From the NCBI RefSeq assembly GCF_009755605.1, contig NZ_WPNZ01000022.1, positions 62,001 through 126,000 of the forward strand: DNA of 64,000 nucleotides, written 5' to 3'. Positions 17,053 through 26,574 of the stretch are shown here, piece by piece. Position numbers and translations under genes: made by a program. The stretch is from Streptomyces typhae. Lineage in GTDB: Bacteria; Actinomycetota; Actinomycetes; Streptomycetales; Streptomycetaceae. Positions within the stretch are counted from its first letter, which is position 1, and each line of letters starts with the position of its first letter. Below the pieces are notes generated by a model. It was given only the letters and a program-made list of their open reading frames with translations. It made no database searches and was not told where the DNA came from.

Positions 17053-20000
17053 TCACTCATCTCCTCCGGTTCTCTTCGCACCGTTCGGGGTCGAATCGGT
17101 GGGGCTGCCCGTCCGCAGAACGCGGTTGAGGGTGCGGCTGATCTCCGCAACATTCCGCGGCCAGTACATTTCGTTGTGCGCGCACGCGATGTCGACGCGC
17201 TGCACACGTCCGTCGACGTGCTCCTGCCAGAGCACCTCCAGTTCCTCCTCCAACTCCCGCTTGTCGTGGGTCTCCGGGTCGAGGAGCGCGTTGAAGAAGA
17301 CGATGTCCCCGCGAAAGCGCGGGGAGGTGAACCGCCGCATCTGCTCCATCTGTCCGACGAAGATGGAGGAGGCGGTGGCCACCAGGGACGGGTACTCCTC
17401 CATCCCGGCCAGATGTCCCATGTAGTTGGCGAGGAAGCGCCGGACCATCGCCTCGTCCAGGGCCTCCAGGTCGGCGAAGTGGCGGGACGGCGCCGCGTCG
17501 AGCAGCGCGAGGAGCGCCACCTCGTGCCCCCTGCGCTGGAGCTCGGCGGCCATGGCGTGCGCCAGGGTGCCGCCGAAGGACCAGCCGAGGAGGTGGTAGG
17601 GGCCGCTCGGCTGGACCTCGAGGACCTGCTGGAGGTAGTCCTCGACCATCTCGTCGATGGACGCGGCCGGCGGTGTCGTCCCGTCGAAGCCGCGCGCCTG
17701 GATGCCGTACATCGGCCAGTCCCGCTCCACCTGACGGGCGAAGCCGAGGTAGGGCCAGCTCAGCCCGCCGCCGGGGTGCAGCCACCACAGCGGGGGGCGG
17801 GAGCCCTCGGTGCGGATCGGCAGGAGCACGGCGAACGGGTCCTCGAAGGCGGTGTCGGTGTCGGCGGACATCTGCACCGCGAGCTCGGCCACGGTCGGGT
17901 ACTGGAACACCGTGCGGATGGGGACGTCCACGCCCAGTTCCTCGTGGATCCGCCAGACCAGGCGGGTCAGCCGCAGGGAGTGGCCGCCGCTGGCGAAGAA
18001 GTCGTCGTCGACGCCGATCCGGTCCAGGCCGAGGACCTCGGCGAACAGTGCGGCCAGCTCCTCCTCGCGCGGGGTGCGCGGGGCTTGGTAGTCGCCGCCG
18101 CCCGGCGCGTCCGGCGCGGGCAGCGCGGCCCGGTCCACCTTGCCGTTCTCGGTGAGCGGCAGCCGGTCCAGGACGACGATCTCGCCGGGCATCATGAACT
18201 CCGGCAGGCGGCGCGCGAGCCGTTCGCGGAGCACGGAGGGCAACTTGGAGACGCGCCGGGACACCGCGGGAACGTTCGTCTGCCGGGCCGAGGGCGCTCC
18301 GGCGGGGCGGTAGACACCGTCGCAGCAGACCGCGTCGACGTCGGGCAGCACGGCCGCCTCGAAGCAGTCGCCCGCCTGTGCCGACCAGGTGCAGTACACG
18401 GCGATGCCCCGCCGGGCGCCCCACTCCTCCAGGTCCGCGGGGTCCAGGGCGTTGCCCAGTTCGGCGGTGGCGCCCCACTCGGCGGCCTCGCCGGCCAGGC
18501 GGGCGTTGGGGATCCGGGTCAGGCGCAGGCCGCCGCCGTGCCGGGCCAGGGCGGCCTCCAGGCCGTCGAGGCCGCGGACCTCGGCCCCCCACACCGCCTC
18601 GGGCAGCTCGCCGAGGTGCAGCGGGGCGGCGGGCGCCTTGTGCAGGACCACCTCGTAGCGGTGGCGGGTCAGTTCGTTGTGGTGGGTGCCCTGCTTGAGG
18701 CGGATGTCGGTGGCGACGGCGTCCGGCCGTGCCGCGGCCCAGCGGACGAAGAAGCCGGGATCGGCGAGGAGTTCCTTCTCGCCGAGCACCGCGCGTTCGA
18801 CGGCGGCCTGTACGGCGGCGGGGCCGTCGTCGGGCTTGCGGCAGCGGTGCACGGCGGCACTGAACGCCCGCAGGGTGCGGTGGTTGCGGACGTCGCCGAT
18901 CAGGACGCGGCCGCCGGGGGCGAGCCGGTCCATGGCGAGGTCGAGGACCCGGGTGAGGTAGTCGGCGTCGGGGAAGTACTGCACGACCGAGTTGAGGACG
19001 ACCGTGTCGAAGTGGCCCGCGGGCAGTCCTTCGGGGTCGTCGGCGGACTGGCAGCGCAGGGTCACCCGGCCCGCGAGCCGGGGGTCGGCGCCGGTCTGGG
19101 CGCGCAGCCGCTCGACGACGGGCGCCGAGAAGTCGGTGCCCCAGTACTCCTCGGTCTCCGGTGCGAGCGGGCCGAGGAGGAGACCGGAGCCGACGCCGAT
19201 CTCCAGGACCCGGCGCGGGCGCAGCGCGCGCAGCCGCCGCAGCACGGCCTCGCGCCAGTCCCGCATCTCGGGCAGCGGGATGGGGTCGCCGGTGTAGGAG
19301 CTGTTCCAGCCGGTGAAGTCCTCGCCGACTCCGCCGGCTTCGACGGTCGTGCCGCCGTACATGGTGTCGTAGATCTCGCGCCACTCGCCGATCTGCTCGG
19401 CGGCGTCGCGGCCGGTGGAGGCGGAGCCGTCGGGCACCACGTAGGCGACCATGCCGCGGTCGCCGAGGCGGTCGCGGCGCACGGCGACCACGGCGTTGGC
19501 CACGCCGTCCTGGTCGCGCAGGACCGTCTCCAGCTCGCCCGGCTCGACGCGGAAGCCGCGCAGCTTGAACTGGTCGTCGCTGCGGCCGACGTAGTGGAGC
19601 TGCCCGGCGGCGTCCCAGCGCACCAGGTCACCGGTGCGGTACGCGCGCGATCCGGGCCGTCCGGAGGGGTCCGGCACGAACCGTGCGGCGGTCAGGCCAG
19701 GGCGCCCCGCGTAGCCGCGGGCCACGCCGTCGCCGCCGATGTACAGCTCGCCCACGACACCGGGCGGCACGGGCCGCAGCCGGTCGTCGAGGACGAGGAG
19801 GCGGCTGCCGTCCATGGGGGTGCCGATGGGCAGCGGGTCGGCGCACAGGGCCGCGCCGGTCACCCGGTGCCGGGAGGCGAAGGTGGTGGTCTCGGTCGGG
19901 CCGTAGCCGTTGACCACGGTCGTGCCGGGACAGGCGTCGAGCACCGCGCGGACGGCGGTCGGCGAGAGCACGTCGCCGCCCGCCCACACCTCCCGCACGG

Positions 20001-23000
20001 CGCCGAAGCACGCGGCGTGCTGCTCGGCCATGACGGCGAAGAGTCCCGCGGTCAGCCAGACACCGGTGACCTCCCGCTCGGCGATGGTCCGGGCGAGTTC
20101 CGCGGTGTCCGGCCGTCCGGCGCGGGCGACGACCACCGTGCCGCCGCCGAGGAGCGGTGCCCACATCTCGTACGTCGACGCGTCGAAGGTGTGCGGTGAG
20201 TGCAGCAGGACGCGGTGGTGGGCGTCGGTGGTGAAGCAGGAGTCGAGGGCGAGGTCGAGCACGTTGCGGTGGGTCACCTCGACGCCCTTGGGGCGGCCGG
20301 TGGAGCCGGAGGTGTACATCACGTAGGCCGCGGCGTGCTCGCCGGTGTCCGCGGCGTCCGGGGGTGTGCCGGGCAGGCCGTCGACGTCCTCGTCGGCGAG
20401 GCTCTCGTCCACGGTGAGCGCCGGGTCGAGGTCGGCGAGCAGGAAGTCGACGCGCTCGGGCGGGTGTGTGGGGTCGACGGGCACATAGGTGGCGCCCGCC
20501 TTCAGGACGCCGAGGACGGCGGCGACCAGGAGCGGGGAGCGTTCCAGGACGAGTGCGACCCGGCTGTGGGGGTGCGCGCCGCGGGCCCGGAAGTGGTGGG
20601 CGAGGCGGTTGGCCCAGCGGTCGAGTTCGGCGTAGGTCCAGGTGCGGGCGGCGTCCGCGGTGACGAGCGCGACGGCGTCCGGGGTCGCGGCCGCGGTGGC
20701 GGCGAATCGTTCGTGCAGCGTGCCGGACACGAACCGGTCGTCGCGGCCCCGGCCGCTCCAGCGGGTCAGCGCGGCGCGCTCGTGCCCGGCGAGCACGTCC
20801 ACCGCGCCGATGGGCGCGTCGGGGGCGGCGACCACCTGGCGCAGGAGGTGCAGCCAGCGGTCGAGGAGGGCGGTGACCGTGGAGGCGTCGAACAGCTCCG
20901 TGGCGTACTCGGCGAAGCCCTCGATGCGCGCGGGCGCACCGGTGCCGTCGTCGTCGTGTTCGGTGAGGCTGATGAAGAGGTCGAAGCGCGAGGTGCCGAG
21001 GGCGAACGGCTCCTCGGTCACGGCGAGGCCGGGCAGGTCGAATGCGGGCCGCGCGTTGTTCTGGAGCGCGAGGCACACCTGGAACAGCGGGTGGTGGGCG
21101 GGTGAGCGGGTCGGGTTGAGGACCTCGACAAGGTGCTCGAACGGGATGTCCTGGTGGTCGTAGGCGGCCAGGCTGCTCTCGCGGACCCGGCCGACGAGCT
21201 CGGTGAACGCGGGGTCGCCGGAAGTGTCGGCGCGCAGCACCCAGGTGTTGACGAAGAAGCCGACGAGCCGGCCGAGCGCCTCGTCGGTGCGCCCGGCGAT
21301 GGGCGAGCCGATCGGTACGTCCGTGCCCGCGCCGAGCCTGGTGAGCAGCGCGGCGAGGGCGGCCTGGAGCACCATCGAGACGGTGGCGCCGTGTTCCTGG
21401 GCCAGTCGCCGCACCCCGTCGGTGAGCTGCGGGTCGAGGGCGAGCGGGAGTGTGTCCCCGGCGTACGAGGCGACGGCGGGCCGGGGCCTGTCGGCGGGCG
21501 GTGTGACGGTCTCGGGGAGGCCGGCGAGCTGGGTGGACCAGTAGTCGAGCTGGCGCCGGTAGCGGCTGCCCGGGGTGGCGTCGTCGCCGAGGAGTTCCCG
21601 CTGCCAGAGCGTGTAGTCGGCGTACTGCACGGGCAGCGGCTCCCAGCCGGGTGCCCGGTCGGCGCGGCGGGCCTCGTACGCGGTGGTGAGGTCCTGGGCG
21701 AGCGGCAGGGCCGACCAGCCGTCGGCGGCGATGTGGTGGGCGCCGATGAGGAACACCGCGTCGTGCTCGCCGGTGCGCAGGAGCCAGGACCGGAAGGGGA
21801 TCTCGGCGGACAGGTCGAACGGGCGGCGTGCCGCCTCCCGCAGGACGCCGGGCAGTTCGGCCTCGGTGACCTCGCGCTCCTGCCAGGGCACGGTGACCGC
21901 CACCGGTTCCAGGATCCGCTGGTAGGGCTGTCCGTCCGCCTCTCCGAAGACGGTGCGCAGCGACTCGTGCCGTACCACGACGTCGTGCACGGCGCGGCGC
22001 AGCGCCGCCGCGTCGATGTCGCCGCGCAGGCGCAGGGCCAGGGCGATGTTGTAGGTCGCCGAGGGCCCCTCGAAGCGGTGGATGAACCACAGCCGCTGCT
22101 GGGCGTACGACAGGGGCAGCCGCTCGGGCCGCTCCTGGGGTTCGAGGGCGGGGCGGACGTCGCTCAGGCCGGTCAGGCAGTCCGCGAGTTCGGCGACGGT
22201 GGGCGACTGGAAGACGACCCGGATGGGGATCTCCACGCCGTGCTCGCCGCGGATGCGGCTGACGAGGCGGGTGGCGAGCAGCGAGTGGCCGCCGATGGCG
22301 AAGAAGTTGTCGTCCACGCCGACCCGGTCGAGCCCGAGCACCGCGGCGAACAGCGCGCACAGCGACTCCTCCACCGCGGTGGCGGGTGCCCGGCCCGCGC
22401 CGGCGGTGTAGTCGGGGGCGGGCAGGGCGCGGCGGTCGGGCTTGCCGTTGTCGGTGAGCGGCACGGTGGCGATGGGCACGATGGCCGCGGGGACCATGTA
22501 CTCGGGCAGGGACTCGCGCAGATGGCCGCGCAGGGCGGGCAGCAGCGCGGTGACGGCCGCCGCGGCCGCGGGGTCGTTGGCCCGGGGGCGTTCGTCCGCG
22601 GCGGCCCGGCAGGTGCCGGTGAGCGCGGTGTCCGCCGGGGTGTCACGGAACAGGACGACGTCGAGGAGGTCGACGGCGTCGGGCGAGAAGGTGGGGACCG
22701 CCTCCCAGCCGTGCCGGGCGGCCCAGGCGTCGATCGCGGCGGGGTCCAGCGGCGGCAGCGTCGGCGGCGCCGAGTCGTCGAGCCCCAGGGCGCGGGCGGC
22801 CGCGGCCTCCTCGGTCAGGCGGGCGTTGGGGACCCCGGTGATCCGCGAGACGGGCGCGGCGGCCGCGCGCACGAGGTCGGCGAGCCGGTCCAGGTCGCCG
22901 TCCCAGGCCAGGGTGGGGAGGTCCCCGAGCGGGCGCGGCCCGTCCTGCGGGGCCGTGCCCGGCTTGTGCAGCACGACTTCGTAGCGGTGCCGGGTCAGTT

Positions 23001-26000
23001 CGTTGTGGTGGGTGCCTTCCTTGACGCGTACGTCGGTGCCCGCCGCGCCGGTCCGCCGCGCCCAGCCGAGGAACCACTCGGGGTCGACGACCAGTTCCTT
23101 CTCCAGGAGTACGGCCTGTTCCACCGTGGTGCGCAGGACGTCCGGTGTCGCGTCGGGGTGCTTGGTTCCCTGGACGCCCGTCTGCAGCGTGGGCAGGGAG
23201 CGGGCGCGCCGCAGGTCGCCGAGGACGATCCGGCCGCCCGGCGCGAGCAGTTCCCAGGCGCCGTCCAGGACCCGGGTGAGGTAGTGCTCGTCCGGGAAGT
23301 ACTGCACGACCGAGTTGAGCAGCACGGTGTCGAAGCCGCCCCGGGGCAGTCCGGTGACGTCGTCGGCCGCCTGGTGGCGCAGGTGTACGCGGTCGCCGAG
23401 GCCGGCCAGGCCGACCTGGTCGCGGAGCCGGTCGACCGCGGCCCGGGAGAAGTCGGTGGCCCAGTACGCGTCGACGTGTCCGGCGAGGTGGGCCAGCAGC
23501 AGGCCGGAGCCGGTGCCGAGTTCGAGGACGCGCCGCGGCGCGTGCCGCAGGACGCTCGCGACGGCGGCGTCGCGCCACGCCCGCATCTCGTCCAGGGGGA
23601 TCGGCTCCCCGGTGCAGGAGCTGTTCCAGCCGGTGAAGTCCTCGCCGAAGCCGTGGCCGCCGTCGTCGGCGTACGCCTGGTCGTAGACCTCCTGCCACTC
23701 GGTGACCTGGTCGTCGCTGCCGCCGGCGGGCACGGGGGCGGCGGGGTCGGGGACGACGTAGGCGACCAGGCGCAGGTCGCCGGGCCGGTCCTCGCGGGCG
23801 GTGACGATGGCCTGGCGTACGGCCGGGTGGCGGACCAGGGTGTGCTCGATCTCGCCGGGTTCGACGCGGAAGCCGCGCAGCTTGACCTGGTTGTCGGCGC
23901 GGCCGAGGAAGCAGATGTTGCCGTCGGGGAAGAAGCTCGCGCGGTCGCCGGTGCGGTAGAGCCGGTCGCCGGGCCGCGCGCTGAACGGGTCCTCGACGAA
24001 GCGTTCCGCGGTCAGCTCGGGCCGGTTGACGTATCCGACGCACAGGACGTCACCGCCGATGTACAGGTCGCCCTCGACGCCGACGGGACACGGTTCCATG
24101 TCCTCGTCGAGCACGTAGTAGCGGGCGTTGTCGATGGGCTTGCCGTAGGGGATGCTGCGCCAGGACGGGTCGATCTCGCGGACCCGGAAGTAGTTGGACC
24201 ACACCGTCGCCTCGGTCGCGCCGCCGAGGCTGACGATCTCGGCGCCGGTGAACACCCTGCGCACCTCGTCGGGCAGGGACAGCGGGGTGTAGTCGCCGGA
24301 GAGGAACACCAGGCGCAGGTTGCCGGTCCCCGAGTACGCGTGGTCGTCGGCGAACTGGGACGCGACCTGGTTGAGGGTGGTGGGCACCGAGTCCCAGTAG
24401 GTGATCGGCTCGGTGAGCAGGATGTCGAGCAGGAGCTGGGGGTCGCGCTGCTGGACGGCGTCCGCGACGTACAGGCCACCACCGCAGCCGAGCAGGCCGA
24501 AGATGTCGAAGACGGAGAGGTCGAAGCCGAGCGAGGTGACGCACAGGGCGACGTCGTCGGGGCCGAACGCGAAGGTGCGGTGGCACCAGTCGAGCAGGTT
24601 GAGCACCGGTCGGTGGGTGACGGCGACGCCCTTGGGCTTTCCGGTGGAGCCGGAGGTGAAGATGATGTACGCGGTGGTGTCGGGGCCCGCGGTGGGCTCC
24701 GGGTTGTGGTCGGCACCGGCGGTACCCGGGACCCGGTCGGCGTCGGCGGCCGCGCCCGACGCGCCGTCGGTGGCGGACGGCGCCGCGTCGGTGACCTCGG
24801 CCAGCGCGACCCCGTCCGGCACGCCCCAGCGCTCGGTGTCCGGCGAGGACAGGACGAGGGCGCAGCCCGCGTCGGCGAGCATCCCGGCCACGCGGTCGGC
24901 GGGCAGGGACGGCTCCAGGGGCAGATAGGCGCCGCCCGCCTTGAGCACGCCGAAGACGGCGGCGATCATGGCCGGGCCGCGGCGGATGCCGATGCCGACG
25001 ACGGTCTCGGGGCCGACACCGCGTTCCTTGAGGTCCCAGGCGATGCGGTTCGCCCACCGGTTCAGCTCGCCGTAGGTGAGGGTGCCGCCACCGGACCAGC
25101 GCAGGGCGATCGCGTCGGGGCGGCGGGCGGCCTGCTCCTCGAACAGCAGGTGGACGGGTCCGGGACAGGGGAAGGCGCGGGCGGTGTCGTTCCACTCGAC
25201 GAGGATCTTCCGGCGCTCGGCGTCGTCGAGCCGGGCCCCGGACCCGCCCCCGTCCGGGACGCCGACGACGGCGTCCGGGTCGGCCACGACCTCGGCGACG
25301 ACCGCGACGAACCGGGCCGCGATCTCCGCCACCGTGGAGCGGTCGAAGAGGTCGGTGGCGTACTCGATCTCACCCACGGCCGAGCCGGTGGCCTCGTCCG
25401 GCGCCAGGTTGAAGAACAGGTCGAACTTCGCGCTGTGGGTGGGCAGCGGCTCCATCGTCACCGAGAGGCCGGGCAGGTCCAATTGCGGCGGGGTGTTGTT
25501 CTGCCACGCCAACACCACCTGGAACAGCGGATGGTGTGCCGTCGACCGCTCGGGCCGCAGCAACTCCACCAGCCGCTCGAAGGGCACGTCCTGATGGTCA
25601 TAGGCAGCAATCGCTTTCTGCCGGACCTCTTCGAGTACCCCTGCGAAGGTTCGTTCCGAATGCAACTTCAAGCGCAACGCCCAGGTATTGACAAAGAATC
25701 CCACCAGATCATTCAGTGCCTCGTCCGTACGGCCCGCGATGGGCGAGCCGATTGTTACATCTTCTTCCCCGCCGAGGCGATGCAACAACATCGCCAGAGC
25801 AGATTGCAGGACCATCGACACCGTGACGCCCCGAGCCTGTGCCAGCGCCTCGACCTCGGCGAACAGGGAATCAGAGAGACCGACCGGTACGGTTTCGCCG
25901 CGGAAGCTCGCGACCGCGGGACGCGGTCGGTCCAACGGCAGCGGAAAGGGCCGGGAAATTCCCGCCAATTCCTCGCGCCAATAACCGGTCTGGACCGAGA

Positions 26001-26574
26001 CGACGCTGTCCGGGTCGTTCTCGTCGCCGAGGAGTTCCTGCTGCCACAACGCGTAGTCGGAGTACTGCACGCGCAGTTCCGGCCAGTCGGGTGCGGTCCC
26101 CGTCACACGGGCCCGATAAGCGGACGACACGTCACGGGCGAGCGGCGCGAGGGAGCCGCCGTCACCGGCGATGTGGTGAATCACCAGGACCACGAGGAAT
26201 TCCTCGTCGGCGCAGCGCAGGACGCACCCGCGCAGCGGCACGTCGGCCGCCAGGTCGAACCAGCTGCCGGTCACCGACGCGATCACACCGGGCACACGCT
26301 CGGGTGCGACGCGGCCCCAGTCGGTCCAGGGAAGCTCCAGGGCCGCAGGGTCGAGGATGCGCTGGAACGGTTGGCCGTCGACCTCGCCGAACACCGTGCG
26401 CAGCACTTCGTGACGTGCCATCACGTCCTGGAACGCGGCTCGCAGCGCGGCCGTGTCGAGCGGGCCGTGGCAGCGCAGCAGGAGCGGGATGTTGTAGGTG
26501 GCGGAGGGGCCTTCGAAGCGGTTGATGAACCACATCCGCCGCTGCGCGTACGACAGGGGAATCATGATGGTCAC
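17053..26574 (-). CDS. ecm7-like: NRPS, C-A-NMT-PCP-C-A-NMT-PCP-TE (Ecm7/TrsJ/Qui7 type)
   Basis: 3173 residues. GTG 26574 overlaps the TGA of the upstream NRPS (GTGA), implying coupling; ATG 26565 is three codons inside. Approximate domains: C 1-440 (HHIAGDG), A 460-960 with pocket D-L-F-D-F-S-L-V-W-K (Cys-like), N-methyltransferase 960-1260 inserted before the A-domain end, PCP near 1428 (GGHSLLA), C 1490-1920 (HHIAADGWS), A 1950-2410 with pocket D-A-Y-W-W-G-G-T-F-K (Val), second NMT 2410-2650, PCP near 2866 (GGHSLRL), TE 2900-3150 with GWSFGG. It would add N-Me-Cys and N-Me-Val. In this family the TE joins two tetrapeptidyl chains head to tail through the Ser hydroxyls and closes the ring. 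Confidence 0.95.
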   Translation of the reverse strand: MTIMIPLSYAQRRMWFINRFEGPSATYNIPLLLRCHGPLDTAALRAAFQDVMARHEVLRTVFGEVDGQPFQRILDPAALELPWTDWGRVAPERVPGVIASVTGSWFDLAADVPLRGCVLRCADEEFLVVLVIHHIAGDGGSLAPLARDVSSAYRARVTGTAPDWPELRVQYSDYALWQQELLGDENDPDSVVSVQTGYWREELAGISRPFPLPLDRPRPAVASFRGETVPVGLSDSLFAEVEALAQARGVTVSMVLQSALAMLLHRLGGEEDVTIGSPIAGRTDEALNDLVGFFVNTWALRLKLHSERTFAGVLEEVRQKAIAAYDHQDVPFERLVELLRPERSTAHHPLFQVVLAWQNNTPPQLDLPGLSVTMEPLPTHSAKFDLFFNLAPDEATGSAVGEIEYATDLFDRSTVAEIAARFVAVVAEVVADPDAVVGVPDGGGSGARLDDAERRKILVEWNDTARAFPCPGPVHLLFEEQAARRPDAIALRWSGGGTLTYGELNRWANRIAWDLKERGVGPETVVGIGIRRGPAMIAAVFGVLKAGGAYLPLEPSLPADRVAGMLADAGCALVLSSPDTERWGVPDGVALAEVTDAAPSATDGASGAAADADRVPGTAGADHNPEPTAGPDTTAYIIFTSGSTGKPKGVAVTHRPVLNLLDWCHRTFAFGPDDVALCVTSLGFDLSVFDIFGLLGCGGGLYVADAVQQRDPQLLLDILLTEPITYWDSVPTTLNQVASQFADDHAYSGTGNLRLVFLSGDYTPLSLPDEVRRVFTGAEIVSLGGATEATVWSNYFRVREIDPSWRSIPYGKPIDNARYYVLDEDMEPCPVGVEGDLYIGGDVLCVGYVNRPELTAERFVEDPFSARPGDRLYRTGDRASFFPDGNICFLGRADNQVKLRGFRVEPGEIEHTLVRHPAVRQAIVTAREDRPGDLRLVAYVVPDPAAPVPAGGSDDQVTEWQEVYDQAYADDGGHGFGEDFTGWNSSCTGEPIPLDEMRAWRDAAVASVLRHAPRRVLELGTGSGLLLAHLAGHVDAYWATDFSRAAVDRLRDQVGLAGLGDRVHLRHQAADDVTGLPRGGFDTVLLNSVVQYFPDEHYLTRVLDGAWELLAPGGRIVLGDLRRARSLPTLQTGVQGTKHPDATPDVLRTTVEQAVLLEKELVVDPEWFLGWARRTGAAGTDVRVKEGTHHNELTRHRYEVVLHKPGTAPQDGPRPLGDLPTLAWDGDLDRLADLVRAAAAPVSRITGVPNARLTEEAAAARALGLDDSAPPTLPPLDPAAIDAWAARHGWEAVPTFSPDAVDLLDVVLFRDTPADTALTGTCRAAADERPRANDPAAAAAVTALLPALRGHLRESLPEYMVPAAIVPIATVPLTDNGKPDRRALPAPDYTAGAGRAPATAVEESLCALFAAVLGLDRVGVDDNFFAIGGHSLLATRLVSRIRGEHGVEIPIRVVFQSPTVAELADCLTGLSDVRPALEPQERPERLPLSYAQQRLWFIHRFEGPSATYNIALALRLRGDIDAAALRRAVHDVVVRHESLRTVFGEADGQPYQRILEPVAVTVPWQEREVTEAELPGVLREAARRPFDLSAEIPFRSWLLRTGEHDAVFLIGAHHIAADGWSALPLAQDLTTAYEARRADRAPGWEPLPVQYADYTLWQRELLGDDATPGSRYRRQLDYWSTQLAGLPETVTPPADRPRPAVASYAGDTLPLALDPQLTDGVRRLAQEHGATVSMVLQAALAALLTRLGAGTDVPIGSPIAGRTDEALGRLVGFFVNTWVLRADTSGDPAFTELVGRVRESSLAAYDHQDIPFEHLVEVLNPTRSPAHHPLFQVCLALQNNARPAFDLPGLAVTEEPFALGTSRFDLFISLTEHDDDGTGAPARIEGFAEYATELFDASTVTALLDRWLHLLRQVVAAPDAPIGAVDVLAGHERAALTRWSGRGRDDRFVSGTLHERFAATAAATPDAVALVTADAARTWTYAELDRWANRLAHHFRARGAHPHSRVALVLERSPLLVAAVLGVLKAGATYVPVDPTHPPERVDFLLADLDPALTVDESLADEDVDGLPGTPPDAADTGEHAAAYVMYTSGSTGRPKGVEVTHRNVLDLALDSCFTTDAHHRVLLHSPHTFDASTYEMWAPLLGGGTVVVARAGRPDTAELARTIAEREVTGVWLTAGLFAVMAEQHAACFGAVREVWAGGDVLSPTAVRAVLDACPGTTVVNGYGPTETTTFASRHRVTGAALCADPLPIGTPMDGSRLLVLDDRLRPVPPGVVGELYIGGDGVARGYAGRPGLTAARFVPDPSGRPGSRAYRTGDLVRWDAAGQLHYVGRSDDQFKLRGFRVEPGELETVLRDQDGVANAVVAVRRDRLGDRGMVAYVVPDGSASTGRDAAEQIGEWREIYDTMYGGTTVEAGGVGEDFTGWNSSYTGDPIPLPEMRDWREAVLRRLRALRPRRVLEIGVGSGLLLGPLAPETEEYWGTDFSAPVVERLRAQTGADPRLAGRVTLRCQSADDPEGLPAGHFDTVVLNSVVQYFPDADYLTRVLDLAMDRLAPGGRVLIGDVRNHRTLRAFSAAVHRCRKPDDGPAAVQAAVERAVLGEKELLADPGFFVRWAAARPDAVATDIRLKQGTHHNELTRHRYEVVLHKAPAAPLHLGELPEAVWGAEVRGLDGLEAALARHGGGLRLTRIPNARLAGEAAEWGATAELGNALDPADLEEWGARRGIAVYCTWSAQAGDCFEAAVLPDVDAVCCDGVYRPAGAPSARQTNVPAVSRRVSKLPSVLRERLARRLPEFMMPGEIVVLDRLPLTENGKVDRAALPAPDAPGGGDYQAPRTPREEELAALFAEVLGLDRIGVDDDFFASGGHSLRLTRLVWRIHEELGVDVPIRTVFQYPTVAELAVQMSADTDTAFEDPFAVLLPIRTEGSRPPLWWLHPGGGLSWPYLGFARQVERDWPMYGIQARGFDGTTPPAASIDEMVEDYLQQVLEVQPSGPYHLLGWSFGGTLAHAMAAELQRRGHEVALLALLDAAPSRHFADLEALDEAMVRRFLANYMGHLAGMEEYPSLVATASSIFVGQMEQMRRFTSPRFRGDIVFFNALLDPETHDKRELEEELEVLWQEHVDGRVQRVDIACAHNEMYWPRNVAEISRTLNRVLRTGSPTDSTPNGAKRTGGDE

